Shown here in pieces: positions 14,953 to 23,137 of a stretch of DNA of 64,000 bases. The DNA is from Micromonospora parathelypteridis (lineage in GTDB: Bacteria; Actinomycetota; Actinomycetes; Mycobacteriales; Micromonosporaceae). The stretch lies in contig NZ_JACHDP010000001.1 of assembly GCF_014201145.1 (NCBI RefSeq), positions 2,728,001-2,792,000 of the forward strand, written 5' to 3'. Positions within the stretch are counted from its first letter, which is position 1. The number at the start of each line of letters is the position of its first letter. The translations under genes were made by a program, and so were the position numbers. Below the pieces are notes generated by a model. That model saw only the letters and a list, made by a program, of their open reading frames with translations. It searched no databases and was not told the DNA's origin.

Positions 14953-17178
14953 GTGGCGCAACCCGACCTGACCCTGACGGCGAGCCTGCGGCCCGCCGCG
15001 CTGGACGCCCGACGGGGCATCGTGCGGCTGCATCCGGAGGCGCTGACCGCGCTGGGGCTGCGCCCCGGCGACCCGGTCCGGCTTGCCGGCCGCCGGGTGA
15101 CGGCCGGGATCGTGGCGGCGGCCGCGCCGGGCGCGAGCAGTGCCCTGCTGTACGCCGACGACCTGACGCTGGGCAACCTGGGCGTGCGCGACGGCGGTCA
15201 GGTTCGGGTGAGCCCGGTGCCGCTGATCCCGGCGGGACGGGTCGTCCTGGCCGGCCCGGTGGGGGTGGTCGCGGCGGTCAGCCCGGAGATGCTCCGGTTG
15301 GCCCTGCTGGGCAAGGTGCTCACCGCCGGCGACGATGTGTCGTTGCTGCCGCAGGACGTGCTGCCGGACGCCTCGGTGCGCAGCCTGGTCGAGGTGGCTC
15401 GGCGCAGCCTCGCCAACACTGTTGGTTTCGCCTGGACCAGCACTCTGCTCACCGTGCTCACCGTGGAGCCGGCCGCTGGCGCGCTGGTCACCATGGACAC
15501 GGTGGTCGCCTGGGAGCACGGTCAGGCCACGCACAGCGGGCCCGCCCCGGTCGACGCCGCGCCGGCGCAGCCGCCTCCGGCGGGGGACGCGGCTCCGACG
15601 GTGGACCCGCCGGACGACGCGCCCGACGTGGACGAGCTGCCCGGGCTTCGGGCCCAGGCCGAGGAGCTGACCGAACTGCTCGACCTCGGCTTCCACCACC
15701 GGGAGGTGTTGGGCCGGCTGGGCACCACCATCTCGTTGGGGGTGCTGCTCGTCGGCCCGGCCGGCTCGGGAAAGTCCGCGCTGGTCCGGGCCGTCGCGGC
15801 CCGGGTCGGTGCCCGCGTACACCCGTTGTGGGGGCCCGAGGTGGCCGCGTTGGCCAACCAGGCCGCCGCCGAGCGGTTGCGTGTCGCGGCGACGGCCGCC
15901 CGAGCCAGCGGGCCGGCGGTGCTGCTGGTCAGCGACGTCGAGGCGCTCGCACCGGCGGACGAGCCCGGCCCGCTGACCACGGTGTTCCGCCAGGTGCTCG
16001 CGGAGAGCATCCGAGCCGGCGTCGCCGTGGTCTGCACCACCGGCCGACCGGAGGCGGTCGACCCCGCGCTGCGCGCGCCGGACCTGCTGTCGCTGCGGAT
16101 CAGCATCCCGCTACCCGACCAGGCGATGCGCCGCGAACAGCTCACCGTGCTGACCCGGCAGGTGCCGCTGGCCGACGACGTCCGGCTGGACGAGGTGGCG
16201 GCGCGTACCCCCGGGTTCGTCGCGGCGGACCTGGCCGCGCTGGTCCGGGAGGCCGGAGTACGCGCGGCGCTGCGGCAGAAGTCCGCCGAGACGCCGACGG
16301 TGTCGATGGCCGACTTCACCGCCGCCCTGGAGGTGGTCCGGCCCACCACGATGGCGGCTTCCACCCTGGATCTGGCCTCGGTGACGCTGGAGGACGTGGG
16401 TGGCCTGGACGAGGTCAAGCAGACGCTTACCGAGTCGGTGCTGTGGCCGCTGACCTACCCGGACACCTTCGCCCGGCTCGGGGTGCAGCCGCCGCGCGGT
16501 GTGCTGCTCTACGGGCCACCGGGATGCGGCAAGACGTACCTGGTCACCGCGCTGGCCGGGTCGGGGCGAGCCAATGTGCTGTCGGTGAAGGGCGCGGAAC
16601 TGCTCTCCAAGTGGGTCGGCGAGAGCGAGCGGGCGGTCCGCGAGCTGTTCCGCAGGGCCCGGGAGGCGGCCCCCACCCTGATCTTCCTGGACGAGGTCGA
16701 CGCGTTGGCGCCGGTACGCGGTCAGGCCACCGACGGGGGCACCACGGACCGGGTCGTCGCCGCTCTGCTCACCGAGCTGGACGGGGTGGAGACGCTGCGC
16801 AACGTGGTGGTGGTCGGCGCGACGAACCGGCCCGACCTGGTCGACCCGGCGCTGCTGCGGCCGGGCCGGTTGGAGCGGCTGGTCTACGTGCCGCCGCCGG
16901 ACGGGCCGGCCCGCTCGGAGATCCTGCGGGCCGCGTCCCGGCAGGTGCCGCTGGCACCGGACGTCGACCTGGCCGCCCTCGGCGACGAGCTGACCGGTTT
17001 CTCCGCGGCGGACTGTGCGGCGCTGATCCGGGAGGCGGCGTTGGCCGCGATGCGTGAGTCGCTGGCCGCCGCCACGGTCACCGCTGAGCACGTGTCGACG
17101 GCGCGGGCACGGGTACGTCCGTCACTGGACCCGGCCCAGGTCTCCTGGCTGGCCGCGTACGCGGCGAAACGGGATTGA
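14953..17178 (+). CDS. CDC48/VCP-like AAA+ ATPase
   Basis: 741 residues. The N-terminal domain resembles the double-psi barrel of CDC48/VAT (about 1-195, with LRPGDPVRL). Two AAA+ modules follow. D1 has Walker A GPAGSGKS (268-275), but its Walker B reads LLVSDVE and the arginine-finger region is PALRAPD, so it may bind rather than hydrolyse ATP. D2 is canonical: GPPGCGKT (521-528), LIFLDE (576-581), GATNR (622-626) and LLRPGR (634-639). Such proteins unfold or remodel protein complexes in the cytoplasm. As last gene of the conservon operon it could disassemble or turn over the Cvn complex. The GTG at 14953 is chosen; TTG at 14926 is possible. Confidence 0.85.
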   Translation: MAQPDLTLTASLRPAALDARRGIVRLHPEALTALGLRPGDPVRLAGRRVTAGIVAAAAPGASSALLYADDLTLGNLGVRDGGQVRVSPVPLIPAGRVVLAGPVGVVAAVSPEMLRLALLGKVLTAGDDVSLLPQDVLPDASVRSLVEVARRSLANTVGFAWTSTLLTVLTVEPAAGALVTMDTVVAWEHGQATHSGPAPVDAAPAQPPPAGDAAPTVDPPDDAPDVDELPGLRAQAEELTELLDLGFHHREVLGRLGTTISLGVLLVGPAGSGKSALVRAVAARVGARVHPLWGPEVAALANQAAAERLRVAATAARASGPAVLLVSDVEALAPADEPGPLTTVFRQVLAESIRAGVAVVCTTGRPEAVDPALRAPDLLSLRISIPLPDQAMRREQLTVLTRQVPLADDVRLDEVAARTPGFVAADLAALVREAGVRAALRQKSAETPTVSMADFTAALEVVRPTTMAASTLDLASVTLEDVGGLDEVKQTLTESVLWPLTYPDTFARLGVQPPRGVLLYGPPGCGKTYLVTALAGSGRANVLSVKGAELLSKWVGESERAVRELFRRAREAAPTLIFLDEVDALAPVRGQATDGGTTDRVVAALLTELDGVETLRNVVVVGATNRPDLVDPALLRPGRLERLVYVPPPDGPARSEILRAASRQVPLAPDVDLAALGDELTGFSAADCAALIREAALAAMRESLAAATVTAEHVSTARARVRPSLDPAQVSWLAAYAAKRD

Positions 17179-17248
17179 TCCAGTAGCCAACCTTTCGGCG
17201 GGCCCAGGGTGTTCATATGGCGTCACATTCCCCTGTGGAGTTATCCAC

Positions 17249-18205
17249 ATGGACGTCAGGTGGTGTTCTTTGCGCAAGCTGCTATCACTTTTCATCGTTC
17301 CTCTGGTCGCGGCGGCGACCCTCGCCACGGTCGGCTCACCGGCGACGGCTCATCCGACGAAGCCGTTCCCGGCCCGGATCGCCCTGCCCGACGGCTTCAC
17401 CCCGGAAGGGTTGACCATCGGCCGGGGCACCACCGTGTATGTAGGGTCCATTTTGGACGGTGCGATTTGGCGCGGTGACTTACGGACCGGGCGAGGCTCG
17501 GTGCTGGTCCCGGGCGCACCCGGCACTGACAAGGCGGGCCTCAAGCTCGACCAGCAGGGCCGACTCTGGACCGCTGACTACTCCGGTGGCGGCGCCAGCG
17601 TCTACGACGCGGGTACCGGCGCCAAGCTGGCCCACTACCAGTTCAACGACCAGCCCGGCGTCAGCTACATCAACGACCTGGTGATCACCAAGCGGGCGGT
17701 CTACTTCACCGACTCCGCACTGCAGGTGCTGTATGTGGTGCCGCTGGGCCCGGGTGGTCGCCTGCCGGCCCCCAACGCGTTCCGGGTACTGCAGCTCAGC
17801 GGTCCGGCCGCCACGCCGGACGTCTACCACAATGGGATCGTGGAGCTGCCGGACGGGGATCTGCTGGTCGCGCAGATGCTCAGCGGCACGTTGGTTCGCA
17901 TCGACCCGCGTACCGGCCGCAGCCGTCTCGTCGACCTCGGTGGCTACTCGGTGGAGCGGGCCGACGGGCTGGTCCTGCGTGGTCGCACCCTCTACGTGAT
18001 CCGGAACCTGAGCAACGTCATCGCGGTGGTCCGGATGAACGCCGGCTTCACCGCCGGGGTGGTGCAGCGGGAGGTCACCGGCCCGCAGCTACGTTCGCCG
18101 GCCACCGGCGACCTGCTCGGCTCGGCGTTGTACGTGGTGAACGGTCGGTTCGACGTGGAGTCGACGCCGACCACCGACTACGACATCATCCGGGTCCCGG
18201 CCTGA
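17249..18205 (+). CDS. Secreted SMP-30/gluconolactonase-like beta-propeller
   Basis: 318 residues. A Sec signal peptide precedes a cut near SPATA/HPT. The mature part has repeated six-bladed-propeller-type strands: LPDGFTPEGLTIGRG, then LKLDQQGRLWTADY, then NGIVELPDGDLLVAQ. This resembles SMP-30/gluconolaconase/LRE-like or superoxide-dismutase-neighbour proteins of actinomycetes. It presumably acts outside the cell; metal-binding residues cannot be assigned with confidence. The ATG at 17249 has GGAG eight bases ahead. It stands 70 bp after the AAA+ gene with no clear terminator between, so read-through is possible. Confidence 0.75.
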   Translation: MDVRWCSLRKLLSLFIVPLVAAATLATVGSPATAHPTKPFPARIALPDGFTPEGLTIGRGTTVYVGSILDGAIWRGDLRTGRGSVLVPGAPGTDKAGLKLDQQGRLWTADYSGGGASVYDAGTGAKLAHYQFNDQPGVSYINDLVITKRAVYFTDSALQVLYVVPLGPGGRLPAPNAFRVLQLSGPAATPDVYHNGIVELPDGDLLVAQMLSGTLVRIDPRTGRSRLVDLGGYSVERADGLVLRGRTLYVIRNLSNVIAVVRMNAGFTAGVVQREVTGPQLRSPATGDLLGSALYVVNGRFDVESTPTTDYDIIRVPA

Positions 18206-18215
18206 TCCAGACGGT

Positions 18216-18242
18216 CGGCGGCGACCCCCGCGGTCGCCGCCG
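18216..18242. terminator. Bidirectional terminator hairpin
   Basis: A perfect 11-bp GC-rich stem (CGGCGGCGACC / GGTCGCCGCCG) with a 5-nt loop, centred between two convergent genes (stops at 18205 and 18268). Confidence 0.7.
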
Positions 18243-18267
18243 GCCGGCCCGGGGCACGACGCAAGCC

Positions 18268-18885
18268 TCAGAGCGCGGGCGGCGTCGAGTCCAGGCAGAT
18301 CTCGGCGCGCACCTTGTCGCCCTCCTCGTGCAGCTTGGCCCCGCACTTCGTCAGCACGGCGACGGCACCCACGTTGTCCCGGGTGGTCTCGGCCACCACG
18401 GCCCGCATGCCCGCCCGGGCGGCGGCGTTCAGGAGTTCCCGCAGGGCGGCCGCGCCGATTCCCTGTCCCCGTGCCGAGCGGCCGAGCCACATGCCAGTCT
18501 CCACCGTGCCCGGCTCGTCACAGCGCGTCATCCGCACCATGCCCAGCACCTCGCCGCCGACGATGATCGCGTACATCTGCGAGCGGGTCGGGCCGTCCAG
18601 CCCGCCGAAGCTCGCCCGGTGGAACTCGCGGAACGCCTCCCGGCGGGCGAGCGACCAGCCGGCGGGAGCCTCGACCGGAGGCATGACATCGCCGGGCTCC
18701 GCCTCCGCAGCCGCTACGGAGAGCAACGGCTCAAGGTTCTGCTCGTCCACCGGCTCCAGCCGGACCGCACCCGCCACGTGCCGCAGTCTGCCGCCCTCAT
18801 CGGCCGAAGTCCACCCCAATGCCGATGCACTGGCGGTCCGGCTACCGGTACCGGCCGGTCGGGCGGCCCGGGTGTTACTCCTCAC
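18268..18885 (-). CDS. GNAT family N-acetyltransferase
   Basis: 205 residues in the longest frame. A GNAT fold is visible from about residue 40, with the acetyl-CoA loop GRSARGQGIGAAAL (Q/RxxGxG/A) near 130-143 and a typical ALREL helix. The substrate is unknown. The GTG start at 18885 adds a 36-residue basic tail; a GTG at 18777 (giving 169 residues) would begin directly at the fold, but neither has a strong ribosome site. It ends at a hairpin shared with the convergent propeller gene. Confidence 0.8.
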   Translation of the reverse strand: MRSNTRAARPAGTGSRTASASALGWTSADEGGRLRHVAGAVRLEPVDEQNLEPLLSVAAAEAEPGDVMPPVEAPAGWSLARREAFREFHRASFGGLDGPTRSQMYAIIVGGEVLGMVRMTRCDEPGTVETGMWLGRSARGQGIGAAALRELLNAAARAGMRAVVAETTRDNVGAVAVLTKCGAKLHEEGDKVRAEICLDSTPPAL

Positions 18886-18908
18886 GCTCTGTTGTCACCC
18901 GTTGGTGT

Positions 18909-19805
18909 TCACACCGCCGTCCCGAACTCGCAGAACACCACCGACGCGTCGTCGGTGGGCTTGTGCCGGCGCAGCCGGTCCGGGTGGTCGCGCTCGGCGT
19001 CCCGGACCCGGTCGATCAACGCGCCCGGCCCGTCGACGCTCAGCAGGTCCAGCAGGCCGGCCCAGTCGGTGAGCCCGAACTGCTCCACCGCGCTGGACGC
19101 ACCGTCGCTGAGCAGTGCCGCCCTGCGGATCGCCGCCGGACCTCGCCGGGGCATCGAGCCGGTCACCGCGTGGAAGGCCGCGTCCGGGTCCGAAGCCGCG
19201 ACCCAGTACCCGTGGGTGCGGTTCATCCGCTCCCGCTGGACGCTCACGGCGTGCCGGAACCGGGTGACCGGATCGGCGGCGCCGCCCGGCACGGTGGCCA
19301 CCGTCTCCCGCAGCTCGGCCATCGCCTCGTCCAGGCGGTTGTCGGTCACCACGCTGACCTGGCCGCCGGCGTCCAGCACCAGTGGGCTGTCGCAGAGCAC
19401 CAGGTAGTCCACCTGGTCGCCGCAGTCACGCAGGAGGCAGACCGTGCTGGACGGGGTGCCGGGTCGGTCCAGGTCGCACTGCCCGCCGTGGTCGGCCCGC
19501 ACCGCGAGGATCGCCGCAGCCAGGTTGCTCGTCAGCCGGGCTGCCGGGCGTGCCGCCTCCGCCAGGCTGAGCCGGGCGGCCAGGTGCCGGACGTACCACT
19601 CCGGCCCGTGCACGCAGCCGGTGTCGAAGCCCTCCGGCACGGTCGCGCCGTCCAGGACGCCGACCAGCGGGCCGATCCGGAAGACCAGGTCCTCGTTGAC
19701 CGGGCGCCCCGGGGCCGGCGCGGACGCGGAGCGTACCCGCATCACCGGCGCCGGCCCCGCCGCGCCGTCCAGGTCAGCGCTGCCGAAGGTCGTCGGCGGC
19801 CGCAT
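18909..19805 (-). CDS. PP2C-like protein phosphatase
   Basis: A 298-residue protein with the PP2C order of motifs. NEDLVF is a variant of the N-terminal RxxNED motif, GVLDGAT corresponds to the DG metal site, a LCDSPLVL segment stands in the central SD position, and DDASVVF at the end matches the final DD metal site. It would remove phosphate from Ser/Thr in cytoplasmic proteins, but the central metal motif is altered, so activity is not certain. The ATG at 19805 has an excellent GGGGGAGG site and overlaps the upstream DUF3618 gene by 32 bases; ATG at 19742 is the non-overlapping alternative. Confidence 0.75.
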   Translation of the reverse strand: MRPPTTFGSADLDGAAGPAPVMRVRSASAPAPGRPVNEDLVFRIGPLVGVLDGATVPEGFDTGCVHGPEWYVRHLAARLSLAEAARPAARLTSNLAAAILAVRADHGGQCDLDRPGTPSSTVCLLRDCGDQVDYLVLCDSPLVLDAGGQVSVVTDNRLDEAMAELRETVATVPGGAADPVTRFRHAVSVQRERMNRTHGYWVAASDPDAAFHAVTGSMPRRGPAAIRRAALLSDGASSAVEQFGLTDWAGLLDLLSVDGPGALIDRVRDAERDHPDRLRRHKPTDDASVVFCEFGTAV

Positions 19806-20373
19806 GCGCCTCCCCCTGCACCTGACCGGCGGCCGAGCGGCCCTGGTCGCGTACCGCGGACATTCCCTGCTGGGCGCTGGACCGCACCGACTGCGCCGCC
19901 TGCTGCACGGGCTCCCGCATGTTGTCCTGCATCTGGTGGCCGACCTGGCTGGCCTGCCCCCGCAACTGATCGGAGTGCTCACTCACCATGCTCCGCGCCC
20001 GTCCGGCGAGTTGCCGCTCGCGCCCGCTCGGCGGGATCAACGAGGCGGCCAGCAGACCGACGCCGAAGGCGACCAGGCCAGCGGCCATCGGGTTGCCCTG
20101 AGCCTGCTCACGGGACTGTTGCCCGAGCGAACGGGTCTCGTCGCGTACGGAGCCGGCCGCGTACGACATCCGCTGACCGGTCTCCTGCCTGAGATGGTGC
20201 GAGTTGCCCATCATCTTCTCCTTCGCTCGGGTGAACGCGCCGCGTGCCTGCTCGACCCGATCACCGGCGATCCGACGCGGGTTGACCCGGTCGGTCAACG
20301 CGTCGACCTTGTTGCTCAGCTCGTTGCGGGTGGTCTCGATCTCCCGCCGGATCCGATCCGGATCACTGGACAT
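19774..20373 (-). CDS. DUF3618 membrane protein
   Basis: 199 residues. The N-terminal DUF3618 motif (DPDRIRREIETTRNELS) leads into a charged helix. One hydrophobic segment at about 98-115 (GLVAFGVGLLAASLIPP) is followed by a Gln-rich helical tail. Proteins of this family occur with holin-like and DUF-rich neighbours in actinomycetes, probably at the membrane; function unknown. The ATG at 20373 has GGAGGG upstream. It is the third gene of a set with the two small proteins before it. Confidence 0.85.
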   Translation of the reverse strand: MSSDPDRIRREIETTRNELSNKVDALTDRVNPRRIAGDRVEQARGAFTRAKEKMMGNSHHLRQETGQRMSYAAGSVRDETRSLGQQSREQAQGNPMAAGLVAFGVGLLAASLIPPSGRERQLAGRARSMVSEHSDQLRGQASQVGHQMQDNMREPVQQAAQSVRSSAQQGMSAVRDQGRSAAGQVQGEAHAAADDLRQR

Positions 20374-20395
20374 GACCTGTTCCCTCCCGACTCGT

Positions 20396-20791
20396 TCACC
20401 GGCCCCGCAGGGCGTCCGGCATCTCCCGGGCGGTCTGTTTCGTCCGAGGCAGCACCGCACGTGCCCGCTTCAGCTGGGTCCTGGCGTTGATGAAGAGACC
20501 ACCAGCCACGGCGGCCCAGAGGACTGCGACGATCAGCGCCGCCCATCCCTGGTCCATCGTGTTCGACAGCCCCCACCACAGGGCGTACGACACGAAGAGC
20601 ACTGCCAGGAACCCGGCCAGCCCGGCACCGCCGAACATGCCGCCCGCCTTGCCGGCCTGGCTGACCTCCTCGCGGAGCTCGGCCTTGGCCAGCTCGACCT
20701 CCTTGCGCACCAGGGTGGACACGTCCCGGGTCACATCGCCCAGCAGTTCGCCGACCGAGGCCTGGGTCCTTTCCTTCTCGGGGGCGCTCAC
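20396..20791 (-). CDS. Phage holin family (Phage_holin_3_6) membrane protein
   Basis: 131 residues. An N-terminal amphipathic helix (DVSTLVRKEVELAKAELREE) is the mark of the chromosomal holin_3_6 family, followed by two membrane helices (about 50-70 and 78-100) and a basic tail. Despite the name, these are standard actinobacterial membrane proteins, not evidence of a prophage. The GTG at 20791 overlaps the upstream stop as GTGA. Confidence 0.85.
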   Translation of the reverse strand: MSAPEKERTQASVGELLGDVTRDVSTLVRKEVELAKAELREEVSQAGKAGGMFGGAGLAGFLAVLFVSYALWWGLSNTMDQGWAALIVAVLWAAVAGGLFINARTQLKRARAVLPRTKQTAREMPDALRGR

Positions 20792-21420
20792 GGGGCCACC
20801 CCGCCGGGCAGGTCCCGGCCCCGATGACCGTCGGGCGAGACGTTCTGCGCCCGTGCCGTCCCCACGTACGGCTGCTGGGCCGCCTGCGCTGGCGCACCCT
20901 GCGCAGGCGGCGGAGCGTCGGACGTGCTGCCACTCTGACCATTGCCGGAGGCAGGTGCGGTCAGGCCACGGGTGAGCCGCCCGACCAGCAGCCCGGCCAC
21001 CGCCGCGCCCGCGAGGAACGTCCCGGGGTGGCTTCGCGCGTACGCGCGTACCTCGTCGAGCACCTCGCCGGGTTCGCGCTCGTCGAGCCAGCCGGCGGCC
21101 TGTTGGGCGGCGTCGGCCACCCGGCGTACCGCTTGACCGGCCAGCCCGGAATCGCCGTCCCGCTCGGCCATTGAGCCCAGGTCGCGGCCCAGGTCGCGGA
21201 GGCCCTCGGCGGCGCGCCGCTGCTGCGTCTGCGCCTGGTCCCGAAGCTGCCCGCTGGCCTGGCCGGTCAACTGCTGAGCCTGTCGTCGCGCCTCTGCGGC
21301 CACCTGCCCGCCCTGCTCGGCCGCGGTGTGGGCGACCTGGCCCCCGGCCTGCGTGGCCTGCTGGCCGACTCGGGAGGCCTCCTGCCGGGCCTGCTGCCCG
21401 CGCTGGTTCGTTGCCGTCAT
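20788..21420 (-). CDS. Gln/Ala-rich helical membrane-associated protein
   Basis: 210 residues. The first ~85 are Gln/Ala-rich with heptad-like QA spacing (RQEASRVGQQATQAGGQV), likely an extended helix. The middle contains YARSHPGTFLAGAAVAGLL, one short membrane-like helix found in DUF3618-linked proteins. The tail is Pro/Gln-rich and disordered. AGGAGGGG precedes the ATG at 21420. It is translationally coupled to the holin-like gene, and with DUF3618 forms a three-gene envelope or stress cassette. No known enzyme domain. Confidence 0.75.
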   Translation of the reverse strand: MTATNQRGQQARQEASRVGQQATQAGGQVAHTAAEQGGQVAAEARRQAQQLTGQASGQLRDQAQTQQRRAAEGLRDLGRDLGSMAERDGDSGLAGQAVRRVADAAQQAAGWLDEREPGEVLDEVRAYARSHPGTFLAGAAVAGLLVGRLTRGLTAPASGNGQSGSTSDAPPPAQGAPAQAAQQPYVGTARAQNVSPDGHRGRDLPGGVAP

Positions 21421-21606
21421 GCTCCGCTCCCCTCCTGGGTGCTCGGTCGCCTGGCGACCTCGGAACGCCACCCGCCTACCCGCCTGACCAGCCGGCATGC
21501 GGTATGCCGGCCCGGCCTGGGCAGGCAGACCAGCCGGGGAGGCGTCAACGGGAGGAACCGGCCGAATCGGCACACCGGGCAAAAGGGGAGGCGGCGCGGC
21601 CGACGG

Positions 21607-22014
21607 TCAGCGGCGGCGATTGCGGGCGCGCGACGAACGCAGCCGGCGGAGCCGACCGATCAGCACGGGATCGGCGGCAAGCGCGGCCGGGTTGTCCAGC
21701 AGACCGTTGAGCAGTTGGTAGTACCGGGTCGAGGAGACCCCGAAGGTGTCCCGGACGGCCTGCTCCTTGGCGCCGGCGTGCCGCCACCACTGCTGCTCGA
21801 AGGCGAGGATGGCCCGTTCCCGCTCGGTCAGCCCGACCGCTGACGCGCTGGGCTCGGCATCGACACCGTCGTCGTCCGACGCGAGATCGTCGGTGCTCTC
21901 GACGGATGGTGCCGGCCGGGGCGTCGGAACGGTGGGCCCGGCACCAACCGCTGTGACGCCCGAGTGAGCGTCGGTGGACGGCTCGGGGGCGGTCGGGGTG
22001 GTGTCGGCGGGCAT
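21607..22014 (-). CDS. DUF3263 domain protein
   Basis: 135 residues: a ~65-residue Pro/Asp-rich N-terminal part and then the DUF3263 domain (about 62-130: LTERERAILAFEQQWW and SSTRYYQLLNGLL). The domain looks like a helix-turn-helix, and DUF3263 is an actinobacterial family of small proteins with proposed DNA binding. The basic C-terminus RRLRSSRARNRRR supports nucleic-acid contact. The ATG at 22014 is preferred over the longer frame, which adds 13 unrelated residues. Confidence 0.85.
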   Translation of the reverse strand: MPADTTPTAPEPSTDAHSGVTAVGAGPTVPTPRPAPSVESTDDLASDDDGVDAEPSASAVGLTERERAILAFEQQWWRHAGAKEQAVRDTFGVSSTRYYQLLNGLLDNPAALAADPVLIGRLRRLRSSRARNRRR

Positions 22015-22120
22015 GGCGCTCAGCCTAACCAGGGTCGACCAGCGTCGCAGCAAGCGGCGCGGCCGGCCCTGGGCCGCCGGGAATCCCGACGGCCGGGCCG
22101 GCCGCGTCGCGTCGTTCCGA

Positions 22121-23137
22121 TCAGGTGATGTCGCGGCGACGCATCGACCAGAGCGCCGCCCCGAGGATCACCACCAACCCGACCGAGAAGAGTACGGAGG
22201 ACTGCTGCCAGGTGATGTCCAACGTCGCCGGTTCGCAGGAGCCGTAGTAGGTCGCGTTGCAGGAGTTGTAGTCCTGCAGGGTGACCGTCTTCGTCATCCA
22301 GGCGAGCGCGTACGTGGGGAGCAGCCACGCCTCGGCCCAGCGGACGCTTGCCATCGACAGCAGGATGCCGAGGCCGAACTGGCCGACCACCATCACCGCC
22401 ACCACGCCGCCGAGGGCCATCGCGGTGTGCCGACCCAACGAGGCGAGGGCGAAGCCGATGGTGGTGAGCACCAGCACCAGCACCACGCCGCGCACCCCGG
22501 TCAGGACGAACGACTGCCAGACCCCGGAGGTCACCTTCTCGGTGCTGCCCCGGAACGAGGCGACCGCCCAGAACCCGGCGAACCAGACCACCGCGGCGGG
22601 CAGCGTCACCGCCAACATGCCGGTGAGCAGCGCGGCCAGCTTGGTGAGCAGTACGGTGAGCCGCTTCGGCCGCCAGAGCAGCAGGTTCATCATGCCGCCG
22701 GTGCTCCACTCGGCGCCGACGAAGGACGCGCCGACCACGAACCCGACCAGGGCGAGGATCGCCGCGAACGGGATCAGTGTCTCGTCGAACGTGTCCCGGA
22801 AGTCGAACGTCGAGGGCAGGAACCACTTCGCGTCGATCTGGTCCCGGGGCGGCGCCGTGATCATCGAGCAGTCGTCGGGGTAACGGCCGTCGGTCGATGT
22901 GCCGGCCGTCTTGGCCTGCTCGCACGCGGCGCGCTCCTGGTCGCTCCAGCGCACCTGCTCCTGGTACTGCTGGTCGGCCTGACGTTCGGCCTTGGCGAGC
23001 TGGTCGGCGCCGATCTTCTGGTTGGTGAAGAACACCCCGACCACGATCGCGACCAGCACCAGCAGGCCGAGCAGCGTCATGTAGCGGGTGAAGCGCCGCT
23101 TTGTGAGCCGGCGCAGCTCCGTACGAAAGAGGCTCAC
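22121..23137 (-). CDS. ABC-2 type transporter permease
   Basis: 338 residues, with six hydrophobic segments. A large extracytoplasmic loop after TM1 (about 35-110) contains three cysteines; another cysteine pair (NSCNATYYGSCEP) stands near the C-terminus. It partners the ATPase encoded just upstream, in the style of bacitracin/lantibiotic-type exporters. The GTG at 23137 overlaps the ATPase stop as GTGA and has GGGGAGGG about ten bases ahead; the GTG at 23146 is less well placed. Confidence 0.85.
   Translation of the reverse strand: MSLFRTELRRLTKRRFTRYMTLLGLLVLVAIVVGVFFTNQKIGADQLAKAERQADQQYQEQVRWSDQERAACEQAKTAGTSTDGRYPDDCSMITAPPRDQIDAKWFLPSTFDFRDTFDETLIPFAAILALVGFVVGASFVGAEWSTGGMMNLLLWRPKRLTVLLTKLAALLTGMLAVTLPAAVVWFAGFWAVASFRGSTEKVTSGVWQSFVLTGVRGVVLVLVLTTIGFALASLGRHTAMALGGVVAVMVVGQFGLGILLSMASVRWAEAWLLPTYALAWMTKTVTLQDYNSCNATYYGSCEPATLDITWQQSSVLFSVGLVVILGAALWSMRRRDIT

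Noticed and set aside
20396..20791. Prophage remnant suggested by the holin-family name
   Set aside because: The family is a normal chromosomal one in actinobacteria, and there are no other phage genes.
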